Source of the DNA: UBA6398 sp963644855
GTDB lineage: Bacteria > Bacteroidota > Bacteroidia > Bacteroidales > Bacteroidaceae
Direction: 5' to 3'
DNA length: 64,000 bases
Assembly: GCA_963644855.1 (NCBI GenBank)
Contig: CAVIQL010000007.1
Location: 31,517 to 95,516, forward strand
In this document: positions 52,263-59,438 of the stretch, piece by piece
Position numbering within the stretch: position 1 is the stretch's first letter
Layout: the number at the start of each line of letters is the position of its first letter
Program-made: the position numbers and the translations under genes
The notes under the pieces: generated by a model
Database searches by the model: none
The model's input: only the letters and a program-made list of their open reading frames with translations
Told to the model about the DNA's origin: nothing

Positions 52263-53195
52263 CTATTTGGTTTTCAAATATTTTTCTGCGTCCAATGCAG
52301 CCCGGCAGCCCGAAGCGGCTGCGGTTATGGCTTGGCGATAATGTGGGTCGGCCACGTCTCCTGCTGCAAAAACTCCGGGAAATCCTGTTTGAGATGTTCC
52401 GTCTATGGTTTTTATGTAGCCGTTGTCGTCAAGTTTTACCCATTTTGCGAACTTTTCGCTGTTGGGCTTATGTCCTATTGCAAGGAAAAATCCGTCTATT
52501 GGTAATTCAAAGTGTTTCTCTTGTTCGGTTCCAGCGTTGCTAACAAGCCGAGCGCCTTCCACTTTGTTTTCTCCAAACAATCCTTCGGTGTTGGTGTTGT
52601 ATAGGATTTCTATTTTTTCGTTTTCAAAAACTTCTTGCTGCATTATTTTCGAAGCACGCAAATATGGTTTTCGCACTATGAGATATACTTTGCTTGCAAG
52701 ATTGCTTAGATACGATGCTTCTTCACATGCTGAGTCTCCTCCGCCTACAACGGCTACCACTTTCTTGCGGAAGAAAAATCCATCACAGGTTGCGCATGCG
52801 CTTACTCCTTTGCCGGAATATTTTTTTTCGTCGTCGAGTCCCAGATATTTGGCTGTGGCTCCAGTGGCTATGATTACGGTTTCGGCATATACGTCGCTGT
52901 TGTCATCAAAAGTGATTTTCATAGGTTGGGCATCGAAATCCACCGAAACTACAGAACTTCCAATAATTTTTGTACCAAATTTTTCGGCTTGTTTACGCAT
53001 ATTGTCCATCAGTTCAAACCCTTCGATTCCATCGGGAAATCCGGGAAAATTTTCAATGGTTGAAGTCTGCGTCAATTGTCCGCCACTTGTCATTCCTTCA
53101 ATGAGCACTGGATTCATTCCTGCGCGTGCGGCGTAAATTGCTGCGGTATATCCGGCAGGACCTGAACCTATGATAAGACACTTTATATTGTCCAT
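52263..53195 (-). CDS. trxB: thioredoxin-disulfide reductase
   Basis: A 310-residue flavoenzyme that reduces thioredoxin with NADPH. It shows the FAD-binding GSGPAGYTAAIYAARAG at 10-26, the redox pair C134-A-T-C137 (ACATCDGFFF), the NADPH-binding VVGGGDSACEEASYL and the second FAD motif AAGDVADPHYRQAITAA near the end. Full length. It lies ten bases after the LolA-like gene and ten before the DUF4923 gene. Confidence 0.97.
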   Translation of the reverse strand: MDNIKCLIIGSGPAGYTAAIYAARAGMNPVLIEGMTSGGQLTQTSTIENFPGFPDGIEGFELMDNMRKQAEKFGTKIIGSSVVSVDFDAQPMKITFDDNSDVYAETVIIATGATAKYLGLDDEKKYSGKGVSACATCDGFFFRKKVVAVVGGGDSACEEASYLSNLASKVYLIVRKPYLRASKIMQQEVFENEKIEILYNTNTEGLFGENKVEGARLVSNAGTEQEKHFELPIDGFFLAIGHKPNSEKFAKWVKLDDNGYIKTIDGTSQTGFPGVFAAGDVADPHYRQAITAAASGCRAALDAEKYLKTK

Positions 53196-53204
53196 TTGTT
53201 TGAA

Positions 53205-53843
53205 TTATCTTAAATCTATAACGTCGGCATGTGGAAAATCTTTTGCGTTGAAGCGAAAAATTTCCGCATTGAACTTTTGTTTTTTACTTATTTCGTATAT
53301 TGAGATTCTTGTCCAATCTGTTCCGTTGCTACTCATTCTAATACAAATGGGCAACGATGTGGTTTTGTCGATTGTGAGATAAACATATCGCAGAGATTTC
53401 TTTACGTTTGAAGTAAGGCGAACATCATAGCAGTTTTTTCCACGAACATTTGCATCGCTCATCGTTGCGTTGTAACCTTGCTTATATATATATATAAATG
53501 AGTAGGGATTGATGCGTGCTGCCTCGGCTTTCGAAGGAGTGGATATGTTTACTTCTTGGGTTGAAGAGTTGTACGACCATTGTGTCTTGCCGTCATACCA
53601 TATTTTCGTGGCTCCGCCATCTATATATAGCTTGTTTCCGCTCACACAAATCACTCCGTTGGTTGCGCCTTGCTCCTGCTGTCGCGTAAATTGCGTGGCA
53701 GTAAAAGTGGCTTTGATATTACCGCACTTTTTTATGGCTGCAGCACAATTGTCAAGCACTTTCATTGTTTGAGTGTTGATTTGTCCAAATACAGGAACAA
53801 ACAACAATAAACTGCAAATGCTTGTACAAATATATTTGTACAT
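53205..53843 (-). CDS. LolA-like outer-membrane lipoprotein carrier
   Basis: With the ATG at 53843 the protein has 212 residues and a clean signal peptide (MYKYICTSICSLLLFVPVFG). That start is preferred over ATG 53861 because a -7 box at 53874-53881 would leave almost no leader for the earlier codon. The body shows the LolA fold: NIKATFTATQFTRQQEQGAT, LYIDGGATKIWYDGKTQWSY, VYLTIDKTTSLPICI and a C-terminal helix region. LolA carries lipoproteins from the inner to the outer membrane; Bacteroidetes have several paralogues, so the exact role is open. Confidence 0.85.
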   Translation of the reverse strand: MYKYICTSICSLLLFVPVFGQINTQTMKVLDNCAAAIKKCGNIKATFTATQFTRQQEQGATNGVICVSGNKLYIDGGATKIWYDGKTQWSYNSSTQEVNISTPSKAEAARINPYSFIYIYKQGYNATMSDANVRGKNCYDVRLTSNVKKSLRYVYLTIDKTTSLPICIRMSSNGTDWTRISIYEISKKQKFNAEIFRFNAKDFPHADVIDLR

Positions 53844-53873
53844 TTTCTCGACCTTATTCATTCTTTTATAATG

Positions 53874-53881
53874 CAAAATTA
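53874..53881 (-). promoter_or_regulatory. promoter -7 box of the LolA-trxB-DUF4923 unit
   Basis: The minus strand reads TAATTTTG, fitting TAnnTTTG, about 30 bases upstream of the preferred lolA-like start. Confidence 0.5.
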
Positions 53882-53941
53882 CAAATTTCTTTTTATTGGG
53901 AATCTGTGTTAGTCTTAACCAAATATAATTTGAATCAAAAG

Positions 53942-54046
53942 ATATTGGATATCGTTTAAACGATGTCGGATATTATTTGAAAAATGTCGGATATTATTTA
54001 AAAAATGTCCGATATTGTTTGAACAATATGCCGCAAAGGTAAAACG
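53942..54046. repeat. 21-nt tandem array J, five units
   Basis: Units start at 53942, 53963, 53984, 54005 and 54026. Units 2 and 3 are almost identical (ATGTCGGATATTATTTGAA and ATGTCGGATATTATTTAAA); unit 5 is degenerate. Confidence 0.9.
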
Positions 54047-54072
54047 TAATTCTGTAATCTTTTTGTATCAGC

Positions 54073-54492
54073 CTATTTGTGCTTTTTGAAATTAGCCTTG
54101 TCGTGGCTTAACTTCTTGGTATAGAACTTTATTTTCTGTTCGGCTTCCTCTTTTGAAAACTGCAATGAATCGGTAAACCCATTTTGGGCAGCTGCCAAAC
54201 CGCTCACAGCATTCTGCAAGTCTTTTTGTGCGTTTGCAATCTCTATGGAATCGAGAAGCAAGATACCCTCTTCGCGCGCATTGAAGGCCAAAGGGTAATT
54301 GGCTCTTAATGTATCGATCATCACGCGCGCCTTGTCGTAATTTCCTTCTGAAAGCAATTGCCTTGCCTGGGAAATACATTCGTAACCTCCGCTTTCGTCC
54401 TTATTGTTGCCGTTGCAAGAACAAACAATTCCAAGCAAAAACGCCAACATTGTCATACTTGTTGACCTATTCCAAATATTGATTTTTCTCAT
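54073..54492 (-). CDS. lipoprotein of unknown function (139 residues)
   Basis: The N-terminus has a basic stretch, a hydrophobic core (MTMLAFLLGIVCS) and a lipidation cysteine at residue 26. The rest is mainly helical: ISQARQLLSEGNYDKARVMI looks like one tetratricopeptide-type helix pair, followed by a long helix (SIEIANAQKDLQNAVSGLAA) and a lysine-rich end. I do not recognise the family. It is divergent from the CCA-adding enzyme gene. Possibly an envelope scaffold lipoprotein. Confidence 0.75.
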   Translation of the reverse strand: MRKINIWNRSTSMTMLAFLLGIVCSCNGNNKDESGGYECISQARQLLSEGNYDKARVMIDTLRANYPLAFNAREEGILLLDSIEIANAQKDLQNAVSGLAAAQNGFTDSLQFSKEEAEQKIKFYTKKLSHDKANFKKHK

Positions 54493-54552
54493 GATAGATA
54501 TTGTGCTGTTTTGTTGCAGTGGTAAAAATACGCCATTTAATTTGATTTTTAT

Positions 54553-54560
54553 TACTTTTG
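54553..54560 (+). promoter_or_regulatory. promoter -7 box of the CCA-adding enzyme gene
   Basis: TACTTTTG lies 21 bases before the ATG at 54582, which supports that start over an in-frame TTG inside the box. Confidence 0.5.
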
Positions 54561-54581
54561 CGCGTTAAAACTGAAATTTTG

Positions 54582-56015
54582 ATGTTGGAATTAACTCCAG
54601 AGCAATTAATAAAGCGTATAGACAAACCATTATTCCATAAAATATCCGAAGTTGCAGACAATTTGGGAGTGGAATGCTATGTAATCGGAGGATATGTTAG
54701 AGACCTGTTTCTCGACCGTCCATCGTGCGACATAGATGTAGTAGTTGTAGGAAGTGGAATAGATGTAGCCGAAGCCTATTGCAAAGCCTTGGGCAAAGGT
54801 GCCCATTTGTCGGTATTTCGTCGCTTTGGCACAGCACAAGTAAAATATCATGGGCACGAAATAGAATTTGTGGGAGCCCGCTCGGAAAGCTACAATACCG
54901 ATTCGCGAAAACCAATTGTAGAAACAGGAACACTTGAAGACGATCAATGCCGAAGAGATTTTACTATAAACATTTTGGCATTATGTTTGAACAGCAAACG
55001 ATTTGGCGAATTGGTAGATCCGTTTGACGGATTGCTTGATATGCGCGACAAAATCATAAGAACCCCGCTCGACCCCGATATAACATTCTCGGACGATCCG
55101 TTGAGAATGATGCGTTGCGTAAGGTTTGCTACACAATTGGGATTTTATATATGCGATGAAACATTCGAGGCACTCGAACGTAATGCTGAAAGAATAAAAA
55201 TAGTAAGTTGTGAGCGAATAGTCGACGAATTGAACAAGATTATCCTTTCGCCCACACCCTCGCGTGGATTCGTTGATTTGCAAAGGGCAGGATTGCTACA
55301 ATATATATTGCCCGAAGTATCGGCACTCGATATACAGGAAACTCGTGGAAAATTCTCGCATAAGAACAATTTCTACCATACACTAGAAGTGCTCGACAAT
55401 GTATCCGCAAATAGCAATAAATTATGGTTACGTTGGGCTGCCTTGCTTCATGATATCGGAAAAACAGCCACAAAACGTTGGGACCCGATAGGAGGCTGGA
55501 CTTTCAAAAACCATAACGTAGTGGGAGCAAAAATGATAAAAGGAATATTCCGCCGCATAAAACTCCCAATGGACGAGAGAATGAAATACGTGCAAAAGCT
55601 TGTGGATCTTCACATGCGCCCTATATCAATCGCTGATGACGAAGTTACCGACAGCGCTGTGCGACGGCTTTTGTTTGACGCTGGAGACGATATAGAAGAT
55701 CTTATGACTCTTTGCGAAGCAGATATAACAAGTCGCAACCGGGTGAGAAAACAAACCTTTCTCGACAATTTCAAACTCGTAAGAGTAAGGCTAAAAGAAA
55801 TTGAAGAGCGCGACAGAATACGTAATTTCCAACCTCCAGTCGATGGTGTAGAGATAATGGAAACCTTTGGGCTTAAACCATGCCGCGAAGTGGGAACGCT
55901 GAAAGCCGAAATAAAAGACGCTGTGCTCGATGGTAAAGTGGCAAACGAACATGATGCTGTTTTTGATTATATGTTGAAGTTTGCAGAGAAAATGGGACTG
56001 ACTCCTATAAAATAA
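54582..56015 (+). CDS. CCA tRNA nucleotidyltransferase with HD domain
   Basis: The ATG at 54582 (MLELTPEQLIKRIDKPLFHK) gives 477 residues. The class II nucleotidyltransferase head has GGYVRD at 36-41 and the catalytic D50-x-D52 (CDIDVVVVG). The neck region (DFTINILAL, DPLRMMRCVRFATQLGF) and an HD phosphohydrolase domain (LLHDIGKT near residue 289) follow. The enzyme adds or repairs the CCA end of tRNA. A poly(A) polymerase role is less likely given the HD domain. The plug-protein gene starts seven bases after the stop. Confidence 0.93.
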   Translation: MLELTPEQLIKRIDKPLFHKISEVADNLGVECYVIGGYVRDLFLDRPSCDIDVVVVGSGIDVAEAYCKALGKGAHLSVFRRFGTAQVKYHGHEIEFVGARSESYNTDSRKPIVETGTLEDDQCRRDFTINILALCLNSKRFGELVDPFDGLLDMRDKIIRTPLDPDITFSDDPLRMMRCVRFATQLGFYICDETFEALERNAERIKIVSCERIVDELNKIILSPTPSRGFVDLQRAGLLQYILPEVSALDIQETRGKFSHKNNFYHTLEVLDNVSANSNKLWLRWAALLHDIGKTATKRWDPIGGWTFKNHNVVGAKMIKGIFRRIKLPMDERMKYVQKLVDLHMRPISIADDEVTDSAVRRLLFDAGDDIEDLMTLCEADITSRNRVRKQTFLDNFKLVRVRLKEIEERDRIRNFQPPVDGVEIMETFGLKPCREVGTLKAEIKDAVLDGKVANEHDAVFDYMLKFAEKMGLTPIK

Positions 56016-56022
56016 ATATAGT

Positions 56023-57279
56023 ATGTGGTACAGATTTTTGTTGTTGTCTTTGTCTTTGCTTGCGACAAATGTTTTTGCCCAGCAAAACCGTTCGTATTCT
56101 GAGCGTATTCGAACCGTAGAAAGTGTGGTTAACGGTGATAGACAAAATCCTCCCGTTATAATTTTGAACGGGCAGGATGCAATAACAATATCTTTTGACG
56201 ACATGACTCACGATTATGTGAGATATGTTTACAAACTTGAGCATTGCGATCACGATTGGAAAATTTCTGACGGAGTTTTCGAAAGCGACTATATGACTGG
56301 GACGAATTTAGATCGCCCAATAGAAAATTATAGTCTAAGCATGAATACCTCCAATCTATATACCCACTATGAATTGAAATTCCCCAATTCGTATGTAAAA
56401 CCTATTGTTTCTGGAAATTATAAGGTTAGCATTTACGATGATGAGGATACGGAAAATCCTGTTGCCGAAGCATTTTTTTCGGTATTGGAAAATAAGTTCG
56501 GAGTAGGAGTTTCGGCATCTTCTAACACCGATATCGATAGTAACAAGTCGCATCAACAATTGGAACTAAACGTGAATTTTGCAAACGTAGAGCTTCGTGA
56601 TCCTTCGCGTGAGGTTTTCGTGAAGGTTCTTCAAAACAAGCGTTACGACAATGTGGTTTCCAATCCGGAGCCTTCCTATATAAGCGACAAGGAAATGAGA
56701 TGGCAGCATTGTCGTGATTTGATTTTTTCGGCGGGTAACGAGTTTCGTAAATTCGAGATACTGAACATACACCAACCTACATTGGGAGTAGATAAAATGC
56801 GTTGGTTCGCGCCATATTATCATGCGTTCCTATATCCCGGGAAACAGTTCACAAATTATATATATAACCAGGAAATCAACGGCTCATATGTTATAAGAAA
56901 TGAGGATAACGAAAACAACGATACCCAAAGCGAGTATGTGATTGTGCATTTTGCTTTGAAGGCTGACGAGATGCGTGATGATGGCAGTTTTTATGTTTGT
57001 GGTCAATGGAATGCCTATAATTTTTTACCCGAAAATAGAATGAAATACAATTCGGAAAGTAATGTTTACGAGGCTGCCATATTATTGAAGCAAGGATACT
57101 ACAATTACGCATACATGTTTGTGCCCGATGGAAAACGCATAGGGTCTATGGCGGAAAGCGAAGGCGATTTCTTTCAGACCGAAAACGAATACACAGTTTT
57201 TGTGTACGCTCGTCTGCAAGGTGAAAGGTATGATAGATTGATGGGATATCGTGATTTCAAATTTGTGCCAAACAAATAA
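56023..57279 (+). CDS. type IX secretion plug-type protein (DUF5103)
   Basis: A 418-residue secreted protein with a signal peptide (WYRFLLLSLSLLATNVFAQ). An N-terminal Ig-like domain (PPVIILNGQDAITISFDDMT, RYVYKLEHCDHDW) is followed by a second beta domain and a C-terminal E-set-like domain (GSFYVCGQWNAYNF, YYNYAYMFVPDGKR). This is the DUF5103 family; a member was found as the plug that closes the SprA channel of type IX secretion. Presence of the system in this organism is also suggested by the sorting-like tail of the giant protein. Other type IX genes are not in the window. Confidence 0.85.
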   Translation: MWYRFLLLSLSLLATNVFAQQNRSYSERIRTVESVVNGDRQNPPVIILNGQDAITISFDDMTHDYVRYVYKLEHCDHDWKISDGVFESDYMTGTNLDRPIENYSLSMNTSNLYTHYELKFPNSYVKPIVSGNYKVSIYDDEDTENPVAEAFFSVLENKFGVGVSASSNTDIDSNKSHQQLELNVNFANVELRDPSREVFVKVLQNKRYDNVVSNPEPSYISDKEMRWQHCRDLIFSAGNEFRKFEILNIHQPTLGVDKMRWFAPYYHAFLYPGKQFTNYIYNQEINGSYVIRNEDNENNDTQSEYVIVHFALKADEMRDDGSFYVCGQWNAYNFLPENRMKYNSESNVYEAAILLKQGYYNYAYMFVPDGKRIGSMAESEGDFFQTENEYTVFVYARLQGERYDRLMGYRDFKFVPNK

Positions 57280-57289
57280 ATATCTTGAT

Positions 57290-57907
57290 ATGGAAATGCC
57301 TTCGTTTGCCCAAATACTAGATTTTATAGGTTCGTTTGCTTTTGCGATATCAGGCATACGCCTTGCTTCGGCAAGGAAATTCGATATTTTCGGAGCGTTC
57401 GTAGTAGGACTTACTACGGCAGTAGGCGGCGGAACTTTGCGCGATTTATTGCTTGGCCAGACTCCTTTTTGGATGACCAATGCGATATACATAGTATGTA
57501 CGGCTTTAGCTGTGGTGTGGGTGGCTATATTCGGAAAACATCTTATTAGGCAGAACAATACATGGTTTTTGTTCGACACAATAGGACTTGCTGTTTTTAC
57601 GGTAACGGGTATCGAAAAGACACTTACGCTTGGTTTCCCATGGTGGACGGCTATCGTTATGGGAACAATGACAGGAGCGGCAGGCGGTATCTTTCGCGAT
57701 GTGTTTATAAACGTGGAGCCATTGATTTTTCGCAAGGAAATATACGCGTCGGCGTGTTTGATAGGCGGAGCAATCTATATGGTGTGCGGTTTATTGGGAA
57801 TGGATAATGTGGCATCGGGCATTGTTTGTAGTGTGATGGTTATTGCTGTACGTTTGCTTGCTGTAAAGTTCAATATATCGCTTCCACATCTTCGGGGAGA
57901 GGAATAA
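57290..57907 (+). CDS. trimeric intracellular cation channel (TRIC/UPF0126) family protein
   Basis: The ATG at 57290, ten bases past the preceding stop, gives 205 residues. Seven membrane helices form two inverted three-helix repeats: SFAFAISGIRLASARKFDIF with TAVGGGTLRDLLLG, and LFDTIGLAVFTVTG with GTMTGAAGGIFRDVF. The duplicated GGGxxRD/GGxxRD motif defines the family. Bacterial members are potassium or glycine-related channels. A longer in-frame start would overlap the plug gene and is not supported. Confidence 0.92.
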   Translation: MEMPSFAQILDFIGSFAFAISGIRLASARKFDIFGAFVVGLTTAVGGGTLRDLLLGQTPFWMTNAIYIVCTALAVVWVAIFGKHLIRQNNTWFLFDTIGLAVFTVTGIEKTLTLGFPWWTAIVMGTMTGAAGGIFRDVFINVEPLIFRKEIYASACLIGGAIYMVCGLLGMDNVASGIVCSVMVIAVRLLAVKFNISLPHLRGEE

Positions 57908-58044
57908 AAAGCCTCTGTGTTTGTTTGTATTACAAATTGGAATAGCATTGTGGATTTGCTATTTTAATTTGTCAAAAAAAAGAAGAATAAGAGATTAACC
58001 TACAGTTTTTTCTCGGGCATTTAAGTTTAGTATGCGTAAAAACA

Positions 58045-58052
58045 TAACTTTG
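58045..58052 (+). promoter_or_regulatory. promoter -7 box of the winged-helix gene
   Basis: TAACTTTG lies 59 bases before the ATG of the small winged-helix protein. Confidence 0.5.
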
Positions 58053-58111
58053 CATCGAATTAACATGAGAAGATGTTGTTTGAAAGTCATCGTCTCGAAA
58101 ACTAAAAAATT

Positions 58112-58312
58112 ATGCTACAAGAAAAAGCTGGAGAAACAGCAGGAAAGATTTGGACTGTATTGAACGCCGAAGGTACTCTTACACAGAAACAAATCAAGAA
58201 ATTGGCAAAAATCACTGAGAAAGATTTCTTTCTTGGATTAGGTTGGCTGCTTCGTGAAGACAAATTGGCAGTCGATGAAGAAGCTTCGGATACAAAATAC
58301 GCCCTCAAATAA
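58112..58312 (+). CDS. winged helix-turn-helix domain protein (wHTH_10/DUF2582)
   Basis: A 66-residue protein that is one small winged helix: GKIWTVLNAEGTLTQKQIKK (helices 1-2) and EKDFFLGLGWLLREDKLAVD (recognition helix and wing). The phrase FFLGLGWLLRE is typical of this short family, common in Bacteroidetes. It may bind nucleic acid or act as a protein-interaction module; no target is evident. It is flanked by its own promoter box and a strong terminator, so it is a single-gene unit and probably well expressed. Confidence 0.9.
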   Translation: MLQEKAGETAGKIWTVLNAEGTLTQKQIKKLAKITEKDFFLGLGWLLREDKLAVDEEASDTKYALK

Positions 58313-58341
58313 AAAGGGAGCGTAATAACAAACTAATTAAA

Positions 58342-58371
58342 GTCTCCTGTGGATTTGCGGGAGGCTTTTTT
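58342..58371 (+). terminator. terminator after the winged-helix gene
   Basis: GTCTCCTG pairs with CGGGAGGC around an 8-nt loop and is followed by TTTTTT. Confidence 0.85.
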
Positions 58372-58386
58372 ATATCAAATAATTCC

Positions 58387-59127
58387 ATGAAGAAAATAAT
58401 TATCTTGGTTTTCGCTGCGCTATTTGTGCCGCAAATGATAAACGCACAAGTAAGTGTGGCGATATTCGGCGGTTCGGTGGCACAATTTTTCAAAGATAAA
58501 GGGGCTCAAGAAGAACTTGAGAAATCAATGCCGCGATATAGTTTTTCTAATTTCGGCAAAGCGGGAGACGGTTTCTGCAAACAGACGAAAATAGAGAACG
58601 GAAAGGTTGTATTAGGCGGAATTCCTTTTATGGTTTCCAATCAGTGTGCCAACGATAAGAAGCCTTATGATGTTTACATACTTTGGTGCTCCACCAACGA
58701 CATTTGGGGAAATCCCATTGGCAAATCCTCTGACTACACTGTTGAAGATGGATATGACGAAAACAAACTTCTAACCCAATGTGGAGGCATAAATTATTGC
58801 ATTGAAACCATACAGAAACATGCACCTGCGGCAAAAATCCTCGTATTTGCCTCTCTGAAAAGTTTTGGAACTACATACGGATACAGCAAAACGGGTGAAA
58901 CCCGATACAATCCGCCACGCAGAATGTGGAACTATGTTGAAGGACAAATAGAATGCGCAAATCGTTTCTCTGTTCCGCTACTAAACTTGTGGACTGAGAG
59001 CGGAATAAACGAACTTAATTACAAACAGCTATGCCCCGATGGTATTCACCCCACCAAAGACGGATATCTGCTTCTATGCCCAAGGTTCAAGAATTTTATA
59101 GAAGCAAATAGCAGTAAACTCAAATAG
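58387..59127 (+). CDS. SGNH/GDSL-type hydrolase, secreted
   Basis: A 246-residue protein with a signal peptide (KIIILVFAALFVPQMINAQ). Block I is VAIFGGSVAQFF with the nucleophile serine in a GGS rather than GDS context. The WCSTNDIW block holds the oxyanion asparagine, and DGIHPTKDGY supplies the catalytic Asp/His pair. The fold is thus SGNH hydrolase, probably an esterase acting on acetylated or acylated glycans outside the cytoplasm. The substrate is unknown. The gene starts 16 bases after the terminator T run, so its promoter may overlap the hairpin. Confidence 0.85.
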   Translation: MKKIIILVFAALFVPQMINAQVSVAIFGGSVAQFFKDKGAQEELEKSMPRYSFSNFGKAGDGFCKQTKIENGKVVLGGIPFMVSNQCANDKKPYDVYILWCSTNDIWGNPIGKSSDYTVEDGYDENKLLTQCGGINYCIETIQKHAPAAKILVFASLKSFGTTYGYSKTGETRYNPPRRMWNYVEGQIECANRFSVPLLNLWTESGINELNYKQLCPDGIHPTKDGYLLLCPRFKNFIEANSSKLK

Positions 59128-59216
59128 CATTCCAAAGCAAAAGAAAGGGTAGGGGATTTTCGTAAAAGGATATACAATAGCCTGCATTTTGTTGATGCAA
59201 AAACGATGTCAGATAA

Positions 59217-59258
59217 AAAATCCAAGCCATCTAATTTAAACAAGGTGCCTTGGAATTT
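59217..59258. repeat. class-2 repeat pair K, two inverted 21-nt units
   Basis: Units 59217-59237 (core TCCAAGCCATCTAATTT) and 59238-59258 (core AAGGTGCCTTGGAATTT) form an inverted pair like the one in array D. A partial class-1 unit, ATGTCAGATAAA, precedes it. Confidence 0.8.
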
Positions 59259-59408
59259 TTCGGGCACTTCTGAGAGATTTTTCGGCATATTGCAACATGC
59301 GTTTTAGTGTTGCGACATATTCTCGCATTCTACCATAATTTTTTCTGAACAATAGGTTTTGTGGCACTTCTTTGAAGGAAGACCAACCGCAGGTTACATA
59401 AAAATCAG

Positions 59409-59416
59409 TATATTTG
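59409..59416 (+). promoter_or_regulatory. promoter -7 box of the RelA-like gene
   Basis: TATATTTG is a perfect -7 box, 22 bases before the preferred ATG at 59439. No clear -33 element is visible. Confidence 0.5.
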
Positions 59417-59438
59417 CTATAAAGAAATTTTGGAAACC

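Larger units (their letters stand above)
59128..59438. other. 311-bp intergenic region before the RelA-like gene
   Basis: It contains one AAGGGTAGGGG 11-mer (59145-59155), the class-2 repeat pair K and a promoter box at 59409. Confidence 0.7.

Noticed and set aside
57908..58111. A tRNA or small RNA gene in this gap
   Set aside because: No cloverleaf with TTC loop or CCA-proximal stem can be drawn; only a promoter box is seen. No tRNA or rRNA gene was found elsewhere in the window either.
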